The notes under the pieces are model-generated. The model was not told the DNA's origin, ran no database searches, and saw only the letters and a program-made list of their open reading frames with translations. From NCBI GenBank assembly GCA_963610315.1, contig CAVDMV010000021.1, forward strand, positions 1-24,951: a stretch of 24,951 nucleotides of DNA, written 5' to 3'. Below are positions 8,376 to 16,248 of this stretch, piece after piece. The stretch comes from UBA3210 sp963610315. Its GTDB lineage: Bacteria > Bacillota_I > Bacilli_A > RFN20 > CAG-449. Positions within the stretch are counted from its first letter, which is position 1. Every line of letters starts with the position of its first letter. The position numbers and the translations under genes are program-made.

Positions 8376-9650
8376 TTATATGAGAATAAAAAATAATTTT
8401 AATATATCTTTTAAAGTAATCGCAATCATTAAACCGAATAATAAGATCATGCCAATAAAGGACATGATTGATTTAACTTTTGGATTAATATCTCTTTTTG
8501 TAATACCTTCAACAATACAAACGAGTAAATGCCATCCATCAAGACCTGGGAATGGTAATAAATTAACAACACCTAAGTTAATACTAATTAAACCCCAGAA
8601 TAAAAGGAAATAACCAAATCCTAAAGAAGTCATTTGCATTTGTTGTTGAACGATCGCGATTGGTCCACCTAAATTATTAAAACCTGTTCCGACGAATAAT
8701 GAACCTATCGCTTTAAATATCGCGATAGAATATTCACCAAAAGTAGTAAAAGTATTAGTTACTTTTTCACCGAAAGTAAAACTTCTAGTTGGAGTAGAAA
8801 TACCTAATTTTCTCCATGCATAAGTAGTAATAGTTGAACCATTTGATTCTGTTTTACTTGCTTCATAGCTAGTTAAAGTAAATTCTTTTGTTGAACCATC
8901 TTCTAAGGTAAAAACAAAAGATTTTGTATCATCAATACTTAATGGTAAATATGAGTTTCCCGTTGCTTGTAAGAATTCTGCCGTACCACCGACTTTATCA
9001 TAAGTTCCTGGAGTAATAGTATATTCATAAGTTGAAGGTAAAGCTTTACCATCTTTATCAAGAGAACCACCTTCAAGAGAAGTCTTAATTGAACCTGAAT
9101 AAGAAACAACAATTTTAGAGAATTTAGTGTCACTTGTTAAACCTGCTTCTAAGAAAGGAGATTTATCAGTATGAGATACTCCATCTGCATCAGTATAAGT
9201 AATTTCTTCGGTGACGACAAAATTAGTTTTTGTATAGTCCGCGGTTTTTGTAAACGAATATCCGACAAATAATAAAACTAAGCCTAAGAGGAAATTTAAT
9301 GTAACACCGGCGACCATAATGATTGCTCTTTTCCATTTAGCCACCCCTTGTAAAAATCTATTCGCAGGAATGTTTTTTAATTCTTCAACATCTTCCATCC
9401 CTTCGCCTGCCATCGCGACATAGCCACCTAAAGGAAGACATCTAATTGAAACCTTTGTTTCTTTAGGTCTATTATGTTTTTTATTCATTCCTTTTGGTTT
9501 ATGTTGATAAATCGCCGGACCAAAGCCAATTGAGAATTCATCACAATAAACATCAAAAAGTTTAGCCATTGATAAATGGCCAAGTTCATGAATGCAGACT
9601 AATACTGATAAAGCGATTAGAAAGTAAATAATATTTAAAAATACTTGCAT
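8376..9650 (-). CDS. rseP: RIP metalloprotease RseP/RasP (site-2 protease)
   Basis: This intramembrane zinc protease cleaves anti-sigma factors and leftover signal peptides. The 424-residue protein begins with a helix carrying HELGH (H21, E22, H25). A second helix lies at about 105-128 and C-terminal helices at about 335-365 and 395-420. The third zinc ligand lies in NLLPFPGLDGW (D371), where the usual form is LDGG. The roughly 190-residue external region contains SPFLEAGLTSDTKF, which resembles a PDZ start, followed by a long Ser/Thr/Gly-rich stretch, so the PDZ looks expanded or divergent. The start codon overlaps the dxr stop (TAATG), with GGAG upstream. A site-2 protease with lepB in the same region fits envelope protein maintenance. 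Confidence 0.93.
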   Translation of the reverse strand: MQVFLNIIYFLIALSVLVCIHELGHLSMAKLFDVYCDEFSIGFGPAIYQHKPKGMNKKHNRPKETKVSIRCLPLGGYVAMAGEGMEDVEELKNIPANRFLQGVAKWKRAIIMVAGVTLNFLLGLVLLFVGYSFTKTADYTKTNFVVTEEITYTDADGVSHTDKSPFLEAGLTSDTKFSKIVVSYSGSIKTSLEGGSLDKDGKALPSTYEYTITPGTYDKVGGTAEFLQATGNSYLPLSIDDTKSFVFTLEDGSTKEFTLTSYEASKTESNGSTITTYAWRKLGISTPTRSFTFGEKVTNTFTTFGEYSIAIFKAIGSLFVGTGFNNLGGPIAIVQQQMQMTSLGFGYFLLFWGLISINLGVVNLLPFPGLDGWHLLVCIVEGITKRDINPKVKSIMSFIGMILLFGLMIAITLKDILKLFFILI

Positions 9651-10807
9651 TAGTTCTTTCTCCTTTTTATTTCTTCGTTAACTAGTTTTCTAGTTTCATC
9701 ATTAATAGAAATTAAATCTTCAATCGATGGATTTTTGTTTACTACATGTTTGTCCATCATAAGTCTAATTAATTCTTCAATTTCTAAAAAAGATATCTTT
9801 TCATCTAAGAAAGCATAAACTGCTTCTTCGTTAGCCGCGTTAACTACGCAAGGTAAACTACCTCCAATGGAAATAGCTTCTAAAGCATAAGCTAAGCATG
9901 GATATCTTTTTAAATCAAGTTTACGAAAATGGATGCTAGAAAAATCTTCTAAATTTAGTGATTTAGTTTTAATTTCTTTTCGATCCATTTCATAAAGTGC
10001 ATAAGCAATTGGAACTTTCATATCAGCTGGACCAAAGTCGGCAAGATATGAATTATCACAAAATTCAACTAAGGAATGAATGATTGATTCATCGTGTAAC
10101 AAAACACTTATTTTATTAACTGGAATATGAAATAAATGATATGCTTCAATCACTTCAAATCCCTTATTCATCATAGTCGCAGAATCAATAGTAATTTTTT
10201 GTCCCATTGACCAAGATGGATGTTTTAATGCATCTTTTACACTTACTTCTTTTAGTTCATCATGAGTCTTATCTCTAAAAGATCCCCCGGAAGCAGTAAT
10301 AACTAATCTTTTTATTTCGTTACGAGGCATATTCTTTAAACATTTCGCGAGTGCGACATGTTCAGAATCAATTGGATAAAGATGAACATTATATTCTTTT
10401 AATAATGCGTTAATGATGTCTCCTCCAACAACTAAAGATTCTTTATTTGCAAGAGCTAAATCGATTCCGTTTTTAATTGTTTCAACGCTTGGTAAAAAGC
10501 CAACAAAGCCAACTAAGGCATTAACAACCATATCGTATTTATAGGCTCTAATTAATTCTAAGAGTCCATCATCACCATAAAAGAAAGTAACATTAGGATA
10601 GCAATCTATTAAGACTTCCGCATCAAATTTATTACTAACACAAGCGAATTTAATTGATTGAAATTCGTTTAGAATCTCTTTTAAGATATTAACTCTTTTT
10701 CCTACACTTATTCCTACTAAGGAAAAATTAGAAGGATTTTCTTTAATTAATTCAATTGTTTGACTACCTATGGAACCACTTCCACCTAATAAGCAAAGTT
10801 CTTTCAT
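9650..10807 (-). CDS. dxr: 1-deoxy-D-xylulose 5-phosphate reductoisomerase
   Basis: Dxr converts DXP to MEP with NADPH, the committed step of the non-mevalonate isoprenoid pathway. The 385-residue protein opens with MKELCLLGGSGSIGSQT, the NADPH-binding loop (usual form GSTGSIG). ANKESLVVGG, the metal-binding IDSEH, SGGSFR, and HPSWSMGQKITIDSATMMNKG with its substrate and metal contacts are all present. The ATG at 10807 is preferred over an in-frame GTG at 10816 because it gives the family's normal N terminus and follows the cdsA stop by one base. Upstream SD support is weak (GGTG), so coupling to cdsA is likely. Its presence implies isoprenoid synthesis by the MEP route. Confidence 0.96.
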   Translation of the reverse strand: MKELCLLGGSGSIGSQTIELIKENPSNFSLVGISVGKRVNILKEILNEFQSIKFACVSNKFDAEVLIDCYPNVTFFYGDDGLLELIRAYKYDMVVNALVGFVGFLPSVETIKNGIDLALANKESLVVGGDIINALLKEYNVHLYPIDSEHVALAKCLKNMPRNEIKRLVITASGGSFRDKTHDELKEVSVKDALKHPSWSMGQKITIDSATMMNKGFEVIEAYHLFHIPVNKISVLLHDESIIHSLVEFCDNSYLADFGPADMKVPIAYALYEMDRKEIKTKSLNLEDFSSIHFRKLDLKRYPCLAYALEAISIGGSLPCVVNAANEEAVYAFLDEKISFLEIEELIRLMMDKHVVNKNPSIEDLISINDETRKLVNEEIKRRKN

Positions 10808-10808
10808 A

Positions 10809-11819
10809 TTAAGCACCGATAAATGGGAAATAAGCGATAATAATGATAATCATTGTAACACTGAAAGCAGTGACCATTAATGAATCAATACGGTCTAAGA
10901 TACCTCCATGCCCTGGAAGTAAATTTGAATAATCTTTAATACCGAAATAACGTTTAATCGCCGAGAAGATAAAATCACCTAAAACAGAGACAATAGGCAT
11001 AACGAGTGAAACTAATAAAATCCACCACCAATGTGCGTGATCTAAAATTCCACTTAAGAGAGGTATACCACATAAACTTAAAATTAAGCCAAAAAGGAAA
11101 CTACCGATAAAAGAAGAAAATATTCCTCCAAAGAAACCTTCCCAAGTTTTATTTGGTGAAATTCTTGGATTCATTTTGTGTTTACCAAATAAAACACCGA
11201 ATGAGTAAGCTCCGATATCATTAAAGAAAGCACCAATAACTACATAAATAAATAAGAATGAAGATAAGATTTGATTACCTCCATAAGTCCAAGCATTAGA
11301 TAGTCCACCAAGCGAAATACCTGACATTGGTACATATCTTAAAAACATTAAAGATTGAAAACCAATACCAATAAAGATTGACATTGTAAAATAATAACAA
11401 GCATCGGCGATAGAAAAATTTTCATGAATCATACTCGCAAGGAATAAAATTAAGAAAGTAAATGCGATTCCTAAAGTAGAAACACCAATATCAGAAAGAA
11501 TGATATTACCTTCATGAACTACTTCACCATTATTATAATTTTTAAAGAATACCCAGAAGACAAATGATAAACTCATAATAAAAGTAAAAATCTTAATCCA
11601 TAAAGGAATATTTTTTCCTTTTAAAACATGAATAAATTCATATACCGCGCCCATTGATACTAAAACTAATAAAGCTAAAAATGCATAATTACCAAGTAAT
11701 AAGCAAGGAACACATACTGCAACTAAGACTAAAGCAGTAATTGTTCTTGTTATAAAAGATTTTTTTGTTTTCTCTGTGATTTCATTAACATGAATGCCAC
11801 CATTTTCTTTATTTTTCAT
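10809..11819 (-). CDS. cdsA: Phosphatidate cytidylyltransferase (CDP-diglyceride synthase)
   Basis: CdsA makes CDP-diacylglycerol from phosphatidate and CTP, the branch point for membrane phospholipids. The 336-residue polytopic protein has about eight hydrophobic helices. The full CDS family signature lies at 286-312, running from SAIKRYFG through KDYSNLLPGHGG to LDRID, preceded by SPNKTWEGFFGG. It has an N-terminal hydrophilic stretch of about 22 residues. The start is supported by GGGTGAT six to twelve bases upstream. It is the first gene of the seven-gene unit ending at rdgB. In B. subtilis uppS lies just upstream; here frr, its terminator and a promoter region replace it. Confidence 0.96.
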   Translation of the reverse strand: MKNKENGGIHVNEITEKTKKSFITRTITALVLVAVCVPCLLLGNYAFLALLVLVSMGAVYEFIHVLKGKNIPLWIKIFTFIMSLSFVFWVFFKNYNNGEVVHEGNIILSDIGVSTLGIAFTFLILFLASMIHENFSIADACYYFTMSIFIGIGFQSLMFLRYVPMSGISLGGLSNAWTYGGNQILSSFLFIYVVIGAFFNDIGAYSFGVLFGKHKMNPRISPNKTWEGFFGGIFSSFIGSFLFGLILSLCGIPLLSGILDHAHWWWILLVSLVMPIVSVLGDFIFSAIKRYFGIKDYSNLLPGHGGILDRIDSLMVTAFSVTMIIIIIAYFPFIGA

Positions 11820-11848
11820 TAAATCACCCGTCCTTACAATTGTTTTTA

Positions 11849-11854
11849 ATTATA
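11849..11854 (-). promoter_or_regulatory. Candidate -10 box of the cdsA operon
   Basis: The minus strand reads TATAAT here, about 30 bases before the cdsA start and after the frr terminator. No convincing -35 lies 16-18 bases upstream in the A/T-rich flank. The seven downstream genes need a promoter in this 100-base gap, and this is the best candidate. Confidence 0.5.
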
Positions 11855-11921
11855 CTATATAATTAAATCTTATAAAATAAAAACAATGTTACTTTTTAGT
11901 GAAGATAGAATATGGGTAAAG

Positions 11922-11943
11922 AAAAACTCCCCTGAGGGAGTTT
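11922..11943 (-). terminator. Intrinsic terminator after frr
   Basis: AAACTCCC (11924-11931) and GGGAGTTT (11936-11943) form a perfect 8-bp stem with a four-base loop. On the minus strand it is followed by five T residues. It begins two bases after the frr stop codon and separates the translation genes from the cdsA operon. Confidence 0.88.
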
Positions 11944-11945
11944 AA

Positions 11946-12488
11946 TTAGATAGTCATGATTTCTTTTTCTTTAGAAGCGTATTCTTCATCGATCTTCTTA
12001 CAGTATTCATCAGTTAATTTTTGAACGTCTGCTTGAAGTTTCTTTTCCATATCTTCTGGATATTCTGCATTCTTGATCATGTCTAAGCAATCTCTTCTTG
12101 CATTACGGATGACGACTTTTCCTTCTTCAGAATATTTCTTTGCAGTTTTTGCAATTTCTCTTCTTCTTTCTTCAGTTAATGCTGGAATGTTTAATCTAAT
12201 AACATTACCATCATTAATTGGAGTAATACCTAATGAAGAAGCATTTAATGCAGAAACAATAGCTTTAGCATCATTCTTATCATAAGGTTTAATTAATAAT
12301 TGTCTTGCTTCAGGAATAGTAACAGAAGCAATTTGGTTTAAAGCAATCATATCACCATAGTATTCAACTTGAATATTATCAAGCATAGAGACGCTTGCTC
12401 TACCTGTTCTTAAAGTAGATAAATTATTTTTTAAAGAAGCAATACCTTTTTCCATTTCTTCTTTAGCTAATTCAATTTCTTCTTCCAT
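11946..12488 (-). CDS. frr: Ribosome recycling factor
   Basis: RRF works with EF-G to split post-termination ribosomes. The 180-residue protein (usual length about 185) has the conserved core LRTGRASVSMLDNIQVEYYG, then IPEARQLLIKPYD, and NDGNVIRLNIPALTEERR, ending in the long helical domain. The start is two bases after the pyrH stop, and the final KGE codons of pyrH supply the GGAG SD. The terminator directly after the stop makes frr the end of the rpsB-tsf-pyrH-frr group, the same order as in B. subtilis and E. coli. Confidence 0.98.
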   Translation of the reverse strand: MEEEIELAKEEMEKGIASLKNNLSTLRTGRASVSMLDNIQVEYYGDMIALNQIASVTIPEARQLLIKPYDKNDAKAIVSALNASSLGITPINDGNVIRLNIPALTEERRREIAKTAKKYSEEGKVVIRNARRDCLDMIKNAEYPEDMEKKLQADVQKLTDEYCKKIDEEYASKEKEIMTI

Positions 12489-12490
12489 CT

Positions 12491-13213
12491 TTATTCTCCT
12501 TTAATTGTTGTACCAACTTTTTCTCCATCGAGGATTTTTGTTAGGTTAGATGTGTCGTTCATATTGAAGACACGGATTTCAATTCCAGAATTTTTACATA
12601 ATGAGACTGCGGTTGCATCCATGATTTGTAAATCTTTTTCTAACATACCTTGGTATGTGATTTCTTCGATAAATTCGGCGTCTTTATGTGTTTTTGGATC
12701 GGCAGTAAATACTCCATCAACTCCGTTTTTACCCATAAAGATTGCATCACAGCCAACTTCGCTCGCTCTTAAGGCTGCGCATGTATCAGTTGTAAAATAA
12801 GGGTTACCTGTTCCCCCGCCGAAAATAACTACACGACCTTTTTCAAGGTGTCTAATTGCTCTTCTTTGAACATATGGTTCAGCGACTTGTCTAATTTCTA
12901 GACTTGTCATAACTCTAGTTGCTACTCCAACTTGTTCAAGAGAAGATTGTAATGCAAGGGCGTTAATAATTGTGCCAAGCATTCCCATATAATCAGCAGT
13001 AGATCTTTCAACACCAATTGAAGAAGCAAGTTTTCCTCTCCAAATGTTACCTCCGCCGACTACGATACAAATTTGAACGCCTCTATCATAAAGAACCTTA
13101 ATTGATTCTGAGATATATTTTAAATTGTTCGCGTCAAATATTTCGCCATTTTCTTTATCTGCAAGAGATTCTCCAGAGACTTTAAGTAAAATTCTTTTAT
13201 ATTTGTTTGCCAT
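12491..13213 (-). CDS. pyrH: Uridylate kinase (UMP kinase)
   Basis: PyrH phosphorylates UMP to UDP for RNA precursors; bacterial enzymes are hexamers of the amino acid kinase fold. The 240-residue protein has RILLKVSGESL at the N terminus (phosphate binding), VVGGGNIWRGK (UMP binding), DYMGMLGTIINALALQ, and GGGTGNPYFTTDTCAALRA in the nucleotide site. GAGGGT lies 6 bases before the ATG. A terminator-like hairpin separates it from tsf, and no room remains for a promoter between that hairpin and the SD. Transcription therefore probably depends on readthrough, giving less pyrH-frr mRNA than rpsB-tsf mRNA. Confidence 0.98.
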   Translation of the reverse strand: MANKYKRILLKVSGESLADKENGEIFDANNLKYISESIKVLYDRGVQICIVVGGGNIWRGKLASSIGVERSTADYMGMLGTIINALALQSSLEQVGVATRVMTSLEIRQVAEPYVQRRAIRHLEKGRVVIFGGGTGNPYFTTDTCAALRASEVGCDAIFMGKNGVDGVFTADPKTHKDAEFIEEITYQGMLEKDLQIMDATAVSLCKNSGIEIRVFNMNDTSNLTKILDGEKVGTTIKGE

Positions 13214-13236
13214 AATAATACCCTCTCAAATTCTTG

Positions 13237-13264
13237 AAAAAAGCACTCGAAAAAGAGTGCTTTT
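13237..13264 (-). terminator. Internal terminator-like hairpin between tsf and pyrH
   Basis: AAAAGCACTC (13239-13248) and GAGTGCTTTT (13255-13264) form a perfect 10-bp stem with a six-base loop. On the minus strand it is followed by a T tract to 13237. It starts three bases past the tsf stop and ends about 11 bases before the pyrH SD. Confidence 0.8.
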
Positions 13265-13267
13265 AAA

Positions 13268-14134
13268 TTACATTTGTTTTGCAACTTCTTCAGCAAAGTT
13301 TTCTTCCTTCTTTTGCATACCTTCACCGACTTGATAACGGATGAATTTAACAACAGAAGCATTGCCATTCTTTAAAATAGCATCAACTTTTTGTGATGGA
13401 TCTAAGATGTATTCTTGTTGTAATAATACAGATTCACCTAAATATTTGTTAACTTTACCTTCGATAATCTTTACAAGAGCTTGTTCTGGTTTACCTTGTA
13501 ATTTTGGATCGTTCTTAGAAGCTTCTAATTGAACTTTCTTTTCATTTTCAATAACTTCAGCTGGAATATCATTAACTGTTAAATAGCTTGGGTTATTAGC
13601 TGCGATAGTCATAGAAACGCCTTTAGCGATTTCTTCTGTTCCACCTTCAACTAATGTTAAGACTGAAATCTTACCACCCATGTGTTTGTACATACCAAAT
13701 TTTTGAGATGGAGTTTTTGTAACGATTTCAAATCTTCTTAAGTCTAATTTTTCACCAATCTTAACTGTAGCATTTGTGAATAATTCACTTGTTGCTTCTT
13801 TTGCGCAGTTAATGCATGCTGGTTTTTCTTTTAAGATAACTTCAGCAACATCACTGACTAATTGTTTGAAAGGATCTGAATTTGCAACGAAGTCTGTTTC
13901 AGAGTTAATTTCTAAAATAACTGCTGTATCGCCTTCTGCGATGACGTGAGTTAAACCTTCTGCAGCAATTCTTGAAGCTTTCTTAACAGCTTTAGCAATA
14001 CCTTTTTCTCTTAACCATTCACATGATTTTTCAATATCTTGATCGCAAGCAAGTAAAGCTGCTTTACAATCCATCATACCAGCACCGGTACGTTCTCTTA
14101 ATACTTTAATTAATTCGATTAAACTTGAAGCCAT
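13268..14134 (-). CDS. tsf: Translation elongation factor Ts
   Basis: EF-Ts regenerates EF-Tu-GTP by nucleotide exchange. The 288-residue protein begins with the UBA-like N-terminal domain containing LRERTGAGMMDCKAALLA. Its core has INSETDFVA (the TDFV motif that contacts the EF-Tu magnesium site) and KMGGKIS-type coiled segments, and it ends with a dimerisation region of usual length. AAGGGG precedes the ATG. It follows rpsB by 32 bases with no terminator visible between, so the two are co-transcribed. Confidence 0.98.
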   Translation of the reverse strand: MASSLIELIKVLRERTGAGMMDCKAALLACDQDIEKSCEWLREKGIAKAVKKASRIAAEGLTHVIAEGDTAVILEINSETDFVANSDPFKQLVSDVAEVILKEKPACINCAKEATSELFTNATVKIGEKLDLRRFEIVTKTPSQKFGMYKHMGGKISVLTLVEGGTEEIAKGVSMTIAANNPSYLTVNDIPAEVIENEKKVQLEASKNDPKLQGKPEQALVKIIEGKVNKYLGESVLLQQEYILDPSQKVDAILKNGNASVVKFIRYQVGEGMQKKEENFAEEVAKQM

Positions 14135-14166
14135 ATTTTTCCCCTTTGTAAATTGAATAAACCTAA

Positions 14167-15165
14167 TTATTCAGCTTTTGGTTCTTCAGCAACTGGAGCT
14201 GCTGGAGTTTCAGTTTTTTCAGCTGGTTTAGCTGCTTTTGGAGTATATTTTTTGACAGTTACTCTTTTGCCAGAAGCTTTTTTAGCTGCTAAAGCATCTT
14301 CAATCTTCTTAGCTTTGATTAATTTCATTTCTTCTTGTTTGTCAAATGAATTTAATGCATCGACCATTGAAACTTCTTCATCTGGTTGAACATTGTAAGC
14401 AACAGTTGTTTCGCCGCCTTTAGCTTCAACGACTGCGTCAGCCATTAAACCAACGATTAATTTGATAGCCTTATTTGCGTCATCATTTGATGGAATTGCA
14501 TAATCAACTTCATCTGGATCAGCATTTGTATCGATAATACCGAATACTGGGATACCTAATTTCTTAGCTTCTGCAACTGCATTGTGTTCTAATTTTGGAT
14601 CAACTACGAAGATTGCATTTGGTGTTCTTCTCATAGTTTTGATACCATCTAAGTTAGCTAATAATTTTTCTTTTTCTTTCTTTAATAAGACAACTTCTTT
14701 CTTTGGTAATGAATCAAATGTACCATCGACTTCCATTTCTTCTAAAGAATTTAAATATTTAATTCTCTTTTGGATTGTTTTGAAGTTTGTTAATGTACCG
14801 CCTAACCATCTATTTGAAACATAGAATGATCCTGAACGTAATGCTTCTTCAACAACGATGTCTTTTGCTTGTGGTTTTGTACCAACGAATAAGACTTTAC
14901 CGCCGTCTGCGACAATCTTCTTTAAAGCATGATATGCTTCTTGAACTTTTTGAGCAGTCTTTACTAAGTCAATGATATAAATACCATTTCTTGAACCGTA
15001 AATGAATTTGCCCATTTTTGGATTCCATCTTCTTGTTTGATGTCCGAAGTGGCATCCTGCTTCTAATAATCTTTTTGTAGATACAACTGGTTCATTTTCA
15101 TCATGGATAACATTAGCCATAACGTTTTCTTCAGTTACTACAGTTTCCTTTAATTCTTCACTCAT
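14167..15165 (-). CDS. rpsB: 30S ribosomal protein S2, with extended ends
   Basis: S2 binds the 30S head-body junction and recruits S1 in many bacteria. The 332-residue protein is longer than the usual 235-260. The conserved core starts at KRLLEAGCHFGHQTRRWNPKMG (from about 31) and includes NRWLGGTLTNF and FVVDPKLEHNAVAEA. Before it is an acidic extension of about 22 residues. After VEAKGGE (about 255) a tail of about 75 residues turns Lys/Ala/Pro/Glu-rich (KKYTPKAAKPAEKTE...). Similar low-complexity S2 tails occur in some AT-rich Bacillota and Mollicutes. The start is fixed by GGAGG seven bases upstream. A strong promoter and structured leader precede it, suggesting autoregulation. Confidence 0.97.
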   Translation of the reverse strand: MSEELKETVVTEENVMANVIHDENEPVVSTKRLLEAGCHFGHQTRRWNPKMGKFIYGSRNGIYIIDLVKTAQKVQEAYHALKKIVADGGKVLFVGTKPQAKDIVVEEALRSGSFYVSNRWLGGTLTNFKTIQKRIKYLNSLEEMEVDGTFDSLPKKEVVLLKKEKEKLLANLDGIKTMRRTPNAIFVVDPKLEHNAVAEAKKLGIPVFGIIDTNADPDEVDYAIPSNDDANKAIKLIVGLMADAVVEAKGGETTVAYNVQPDEEVSMVDALNSFDKQEEMKLIKAKKIEDALAAKKASGKRVTVKKYTPKAAKPAEKTETPAAPVAEEPKAE

Positions 15166-15178
15166 AGTGAACCTCCAT
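15158..15178 (-). other. Possible six-codon leader ORF overlapping the rpsB start
   Basis: An ATG at 15178 opens a reading frame of six codons (MEVHYE) that ends at a TGA overlapping the first rpsB codons. It has its own strong SD, AAGGAGG (near 15188-15194), nine bases upstream. The rpsB SD (15171-15176) lies inside the frame. It could couple translation or act as a ribosome standby site. The TGA stop is unlike every other stop in the window, which weakens the case. Confidence 0.3.
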
Positions 15179-15180
15179 TT

Positions 15181-15285
15181 GTTTATTCCTCCTTTGCTTC
15201 TAACATCCGCCCTAATTTTCTTGCCCCTTGGCTAATTAGACATGGCGATGAATCCACAAAGTGTGTAGTCTCTATTTCTAGAGCC
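15181..15285 (-). promoter_or_regulatory. Structured 5' leader of rpsB mRNA
   Basis: The predicted transcript opens with CTCTA-GAAA-TAGAG (15270-15283), a hairpin capped by a GNRA tetraloop. Downstream, CATCGCC (15244-15250) pairs with GGC-G-GATG (15204-15211, one bulged G), enclosing CTAATT/AATTAG (15234-15239 with 15212-15217) and GCC-AAGG-GGC (15223-15232). This three-part helix lies between the transcription start and the SD and suggests S2-mediated autoregulation. That role is inferred; I cannot match it to a named family. Confidence 0.55.
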
Positions 15286-15290
15286 AATTA

Positions 15291-15319
15291 ATTCTATCAT
15301 ATAAAAAAGGGTGGAGCAA
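15291..15319 (-). promoter_or_regulatory. rpsB-tsf promoter
   Basis: The minus strand has -35 TTGCTC (15314-15319), a 17-base spacer and -10 TAGAAT (15291-15296) with an upstream TG, giving an extended -10. The start should be near 15284. The -35 lies inside the terminator of the preceding xerC gene. Confidence 0.8.
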
Positions 15320-15348
15320 GAAAATTATTCTTGTTTATCACCCTTTTT
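15302..15348 (-). terminator. Terminator of the trmFO-xerC unit
   Basis: AAAAAGGGTG (15304-15313) pairs with CACCCTTTTT (15339-15348), and an inner hairpin CAAGAA/TTCTTG (15317-15333) extends it. On the minus strand six T residues follow. The upstream arm and inner stem are encoded by the last codons of xerC, and the stem overlaps the rpsB -35. Confidence 0.75.
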
Positions 15349-16248
15349 AGCTCTTGGAAAATAGTTTTGATATGATTCAATCATTTTACTCGTAGAAATA
15401 TGTGTATAGACCTGGGTTGTCTCTAATGATTCATGACCTAAGATTTCTTGAATAACCCTTAGATCAACACCTTCATCTAATAAGTGAGTCGCGAATGAAT
15501 GTCTCATCTTATGTGGATGTAAATCTAGTTCCATACCAATCTTCTTTTCAATACTTTTTAAAATGTATTCTACTCCACGAGTAGTTAATTTTTCTCCTCT
15601 AGCATTTAAAAATAATGCCCCAGGATCAGTTTCTAATTTATTTTTTTCAATTATTTCCTTACGGCATTCATTAATATATTTATCTAATGCTTTTTTACAT
15701 TCAACTGAATAAGGGACCATTCTTTCTTTATTACCTTTACCAGTTACTTTAATAATTCTTGTTGAAGATTCCATTTGTTCAAGCGTTAAATTTACTATCT
15801 CGCTCACTCTTAATCCTGAAGCATATAATAATTCAAGTAAAGCGTGATCTCTAAGTGCGAGAAAGTCAGTTCTTTTCTTGTTATTAACAAATAATTCATC
15901 AATTTCTTCTTGGTGTAAAAAATCAGGTAAAGTTTTATCTAATTTAGGAGAAGAAATAATTTTAAAAGGATTAAATTTAACTTTCTTTTCTTTTAACATC
16001 CATTCATAGAATCTTCTTAAGGCCACTAGCCTTCTTTGGGAAGATCTTTTAGAAATGCCGTTAAGCGTTTCTTCGAGTAAAAAATTTCTAATAAGAATTG
16101 AATCTACATCATTAAAAGAAGCATTTTCTTTTTCCATGTATTCTAAGAATTTATAAATATCTCTTCGATAAGAAATAACAGTATTAGATGAATAACCTTT
16201 TTGAAAAGATAAATATTCTAAATATTTTTCAACATCGTCATTAATCAT
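15325..16248 (-). CDS. xerC: Tyrosine recombinase XerC/CodV
   Basis: This site-specific recombinase resolves chromosome dimers at dif. The 307-residue protein has the SAM-like N-terminal core-binding domain (about 1-95) and a catalytic domain with every family residue: R147 (SGLRVSE), K171 (TGKGNKER), H246 and R249 (HPHKMRH), H272 (LGHES) and nucleophile Y281 (TQVYTH). Its place after topA and trmFO is that of codV (xerC) in B. subtilis, which supports XerC over XerD. The ATG at 16248 is preferred; an in-frame GTG at 16257 would add three residues, and both overlap the trmFO end. No mobile-element hallmarks surround it. Confidence 0.93.
   Translation of the reverse strand: MINDDVEKYLEYLSFQKGYSSNTVISYRRDIYKFLEYMEKENASFNDVDSILIRNFLLEETLNGISKRSSQRRLVALRRFYEWMLKEKKVKFNPFKIISSPKLDKTLPDFLHQEEIDELFVNNKKRTDFLALRDHALLELLYASGLRVSEIVNLTLEQMESSTRIIKVTGKGNKERMVPYSVECKKALDKYINECRKEIIEKNKLETDPGALFLNARGEKLTTRGVEYILKSIEKKIGMELDLHPHKMRHSFATHLLDEGVDLRVIQEILGHESLETTQVYTHISTSKMIESYQNYFPRAKKGDKQE

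Noticed and set aside
12073..15000. Several plus-strand open frames opposite frr, pyrH, tsf and rpsB
   Set aside because: They lie antisense to well-conserved genes, lack SDs and show no family motifs; they follow from AT-rich coding sequence on the other strand.
15325..16248. Tyrosine recombinase as a sign of a phage or integrative element
   Set aside because: Context (topA-trmFO-xerC) and sequence fit the housekeeping XerC; no attachment sites, repeats or phage genes flank it.
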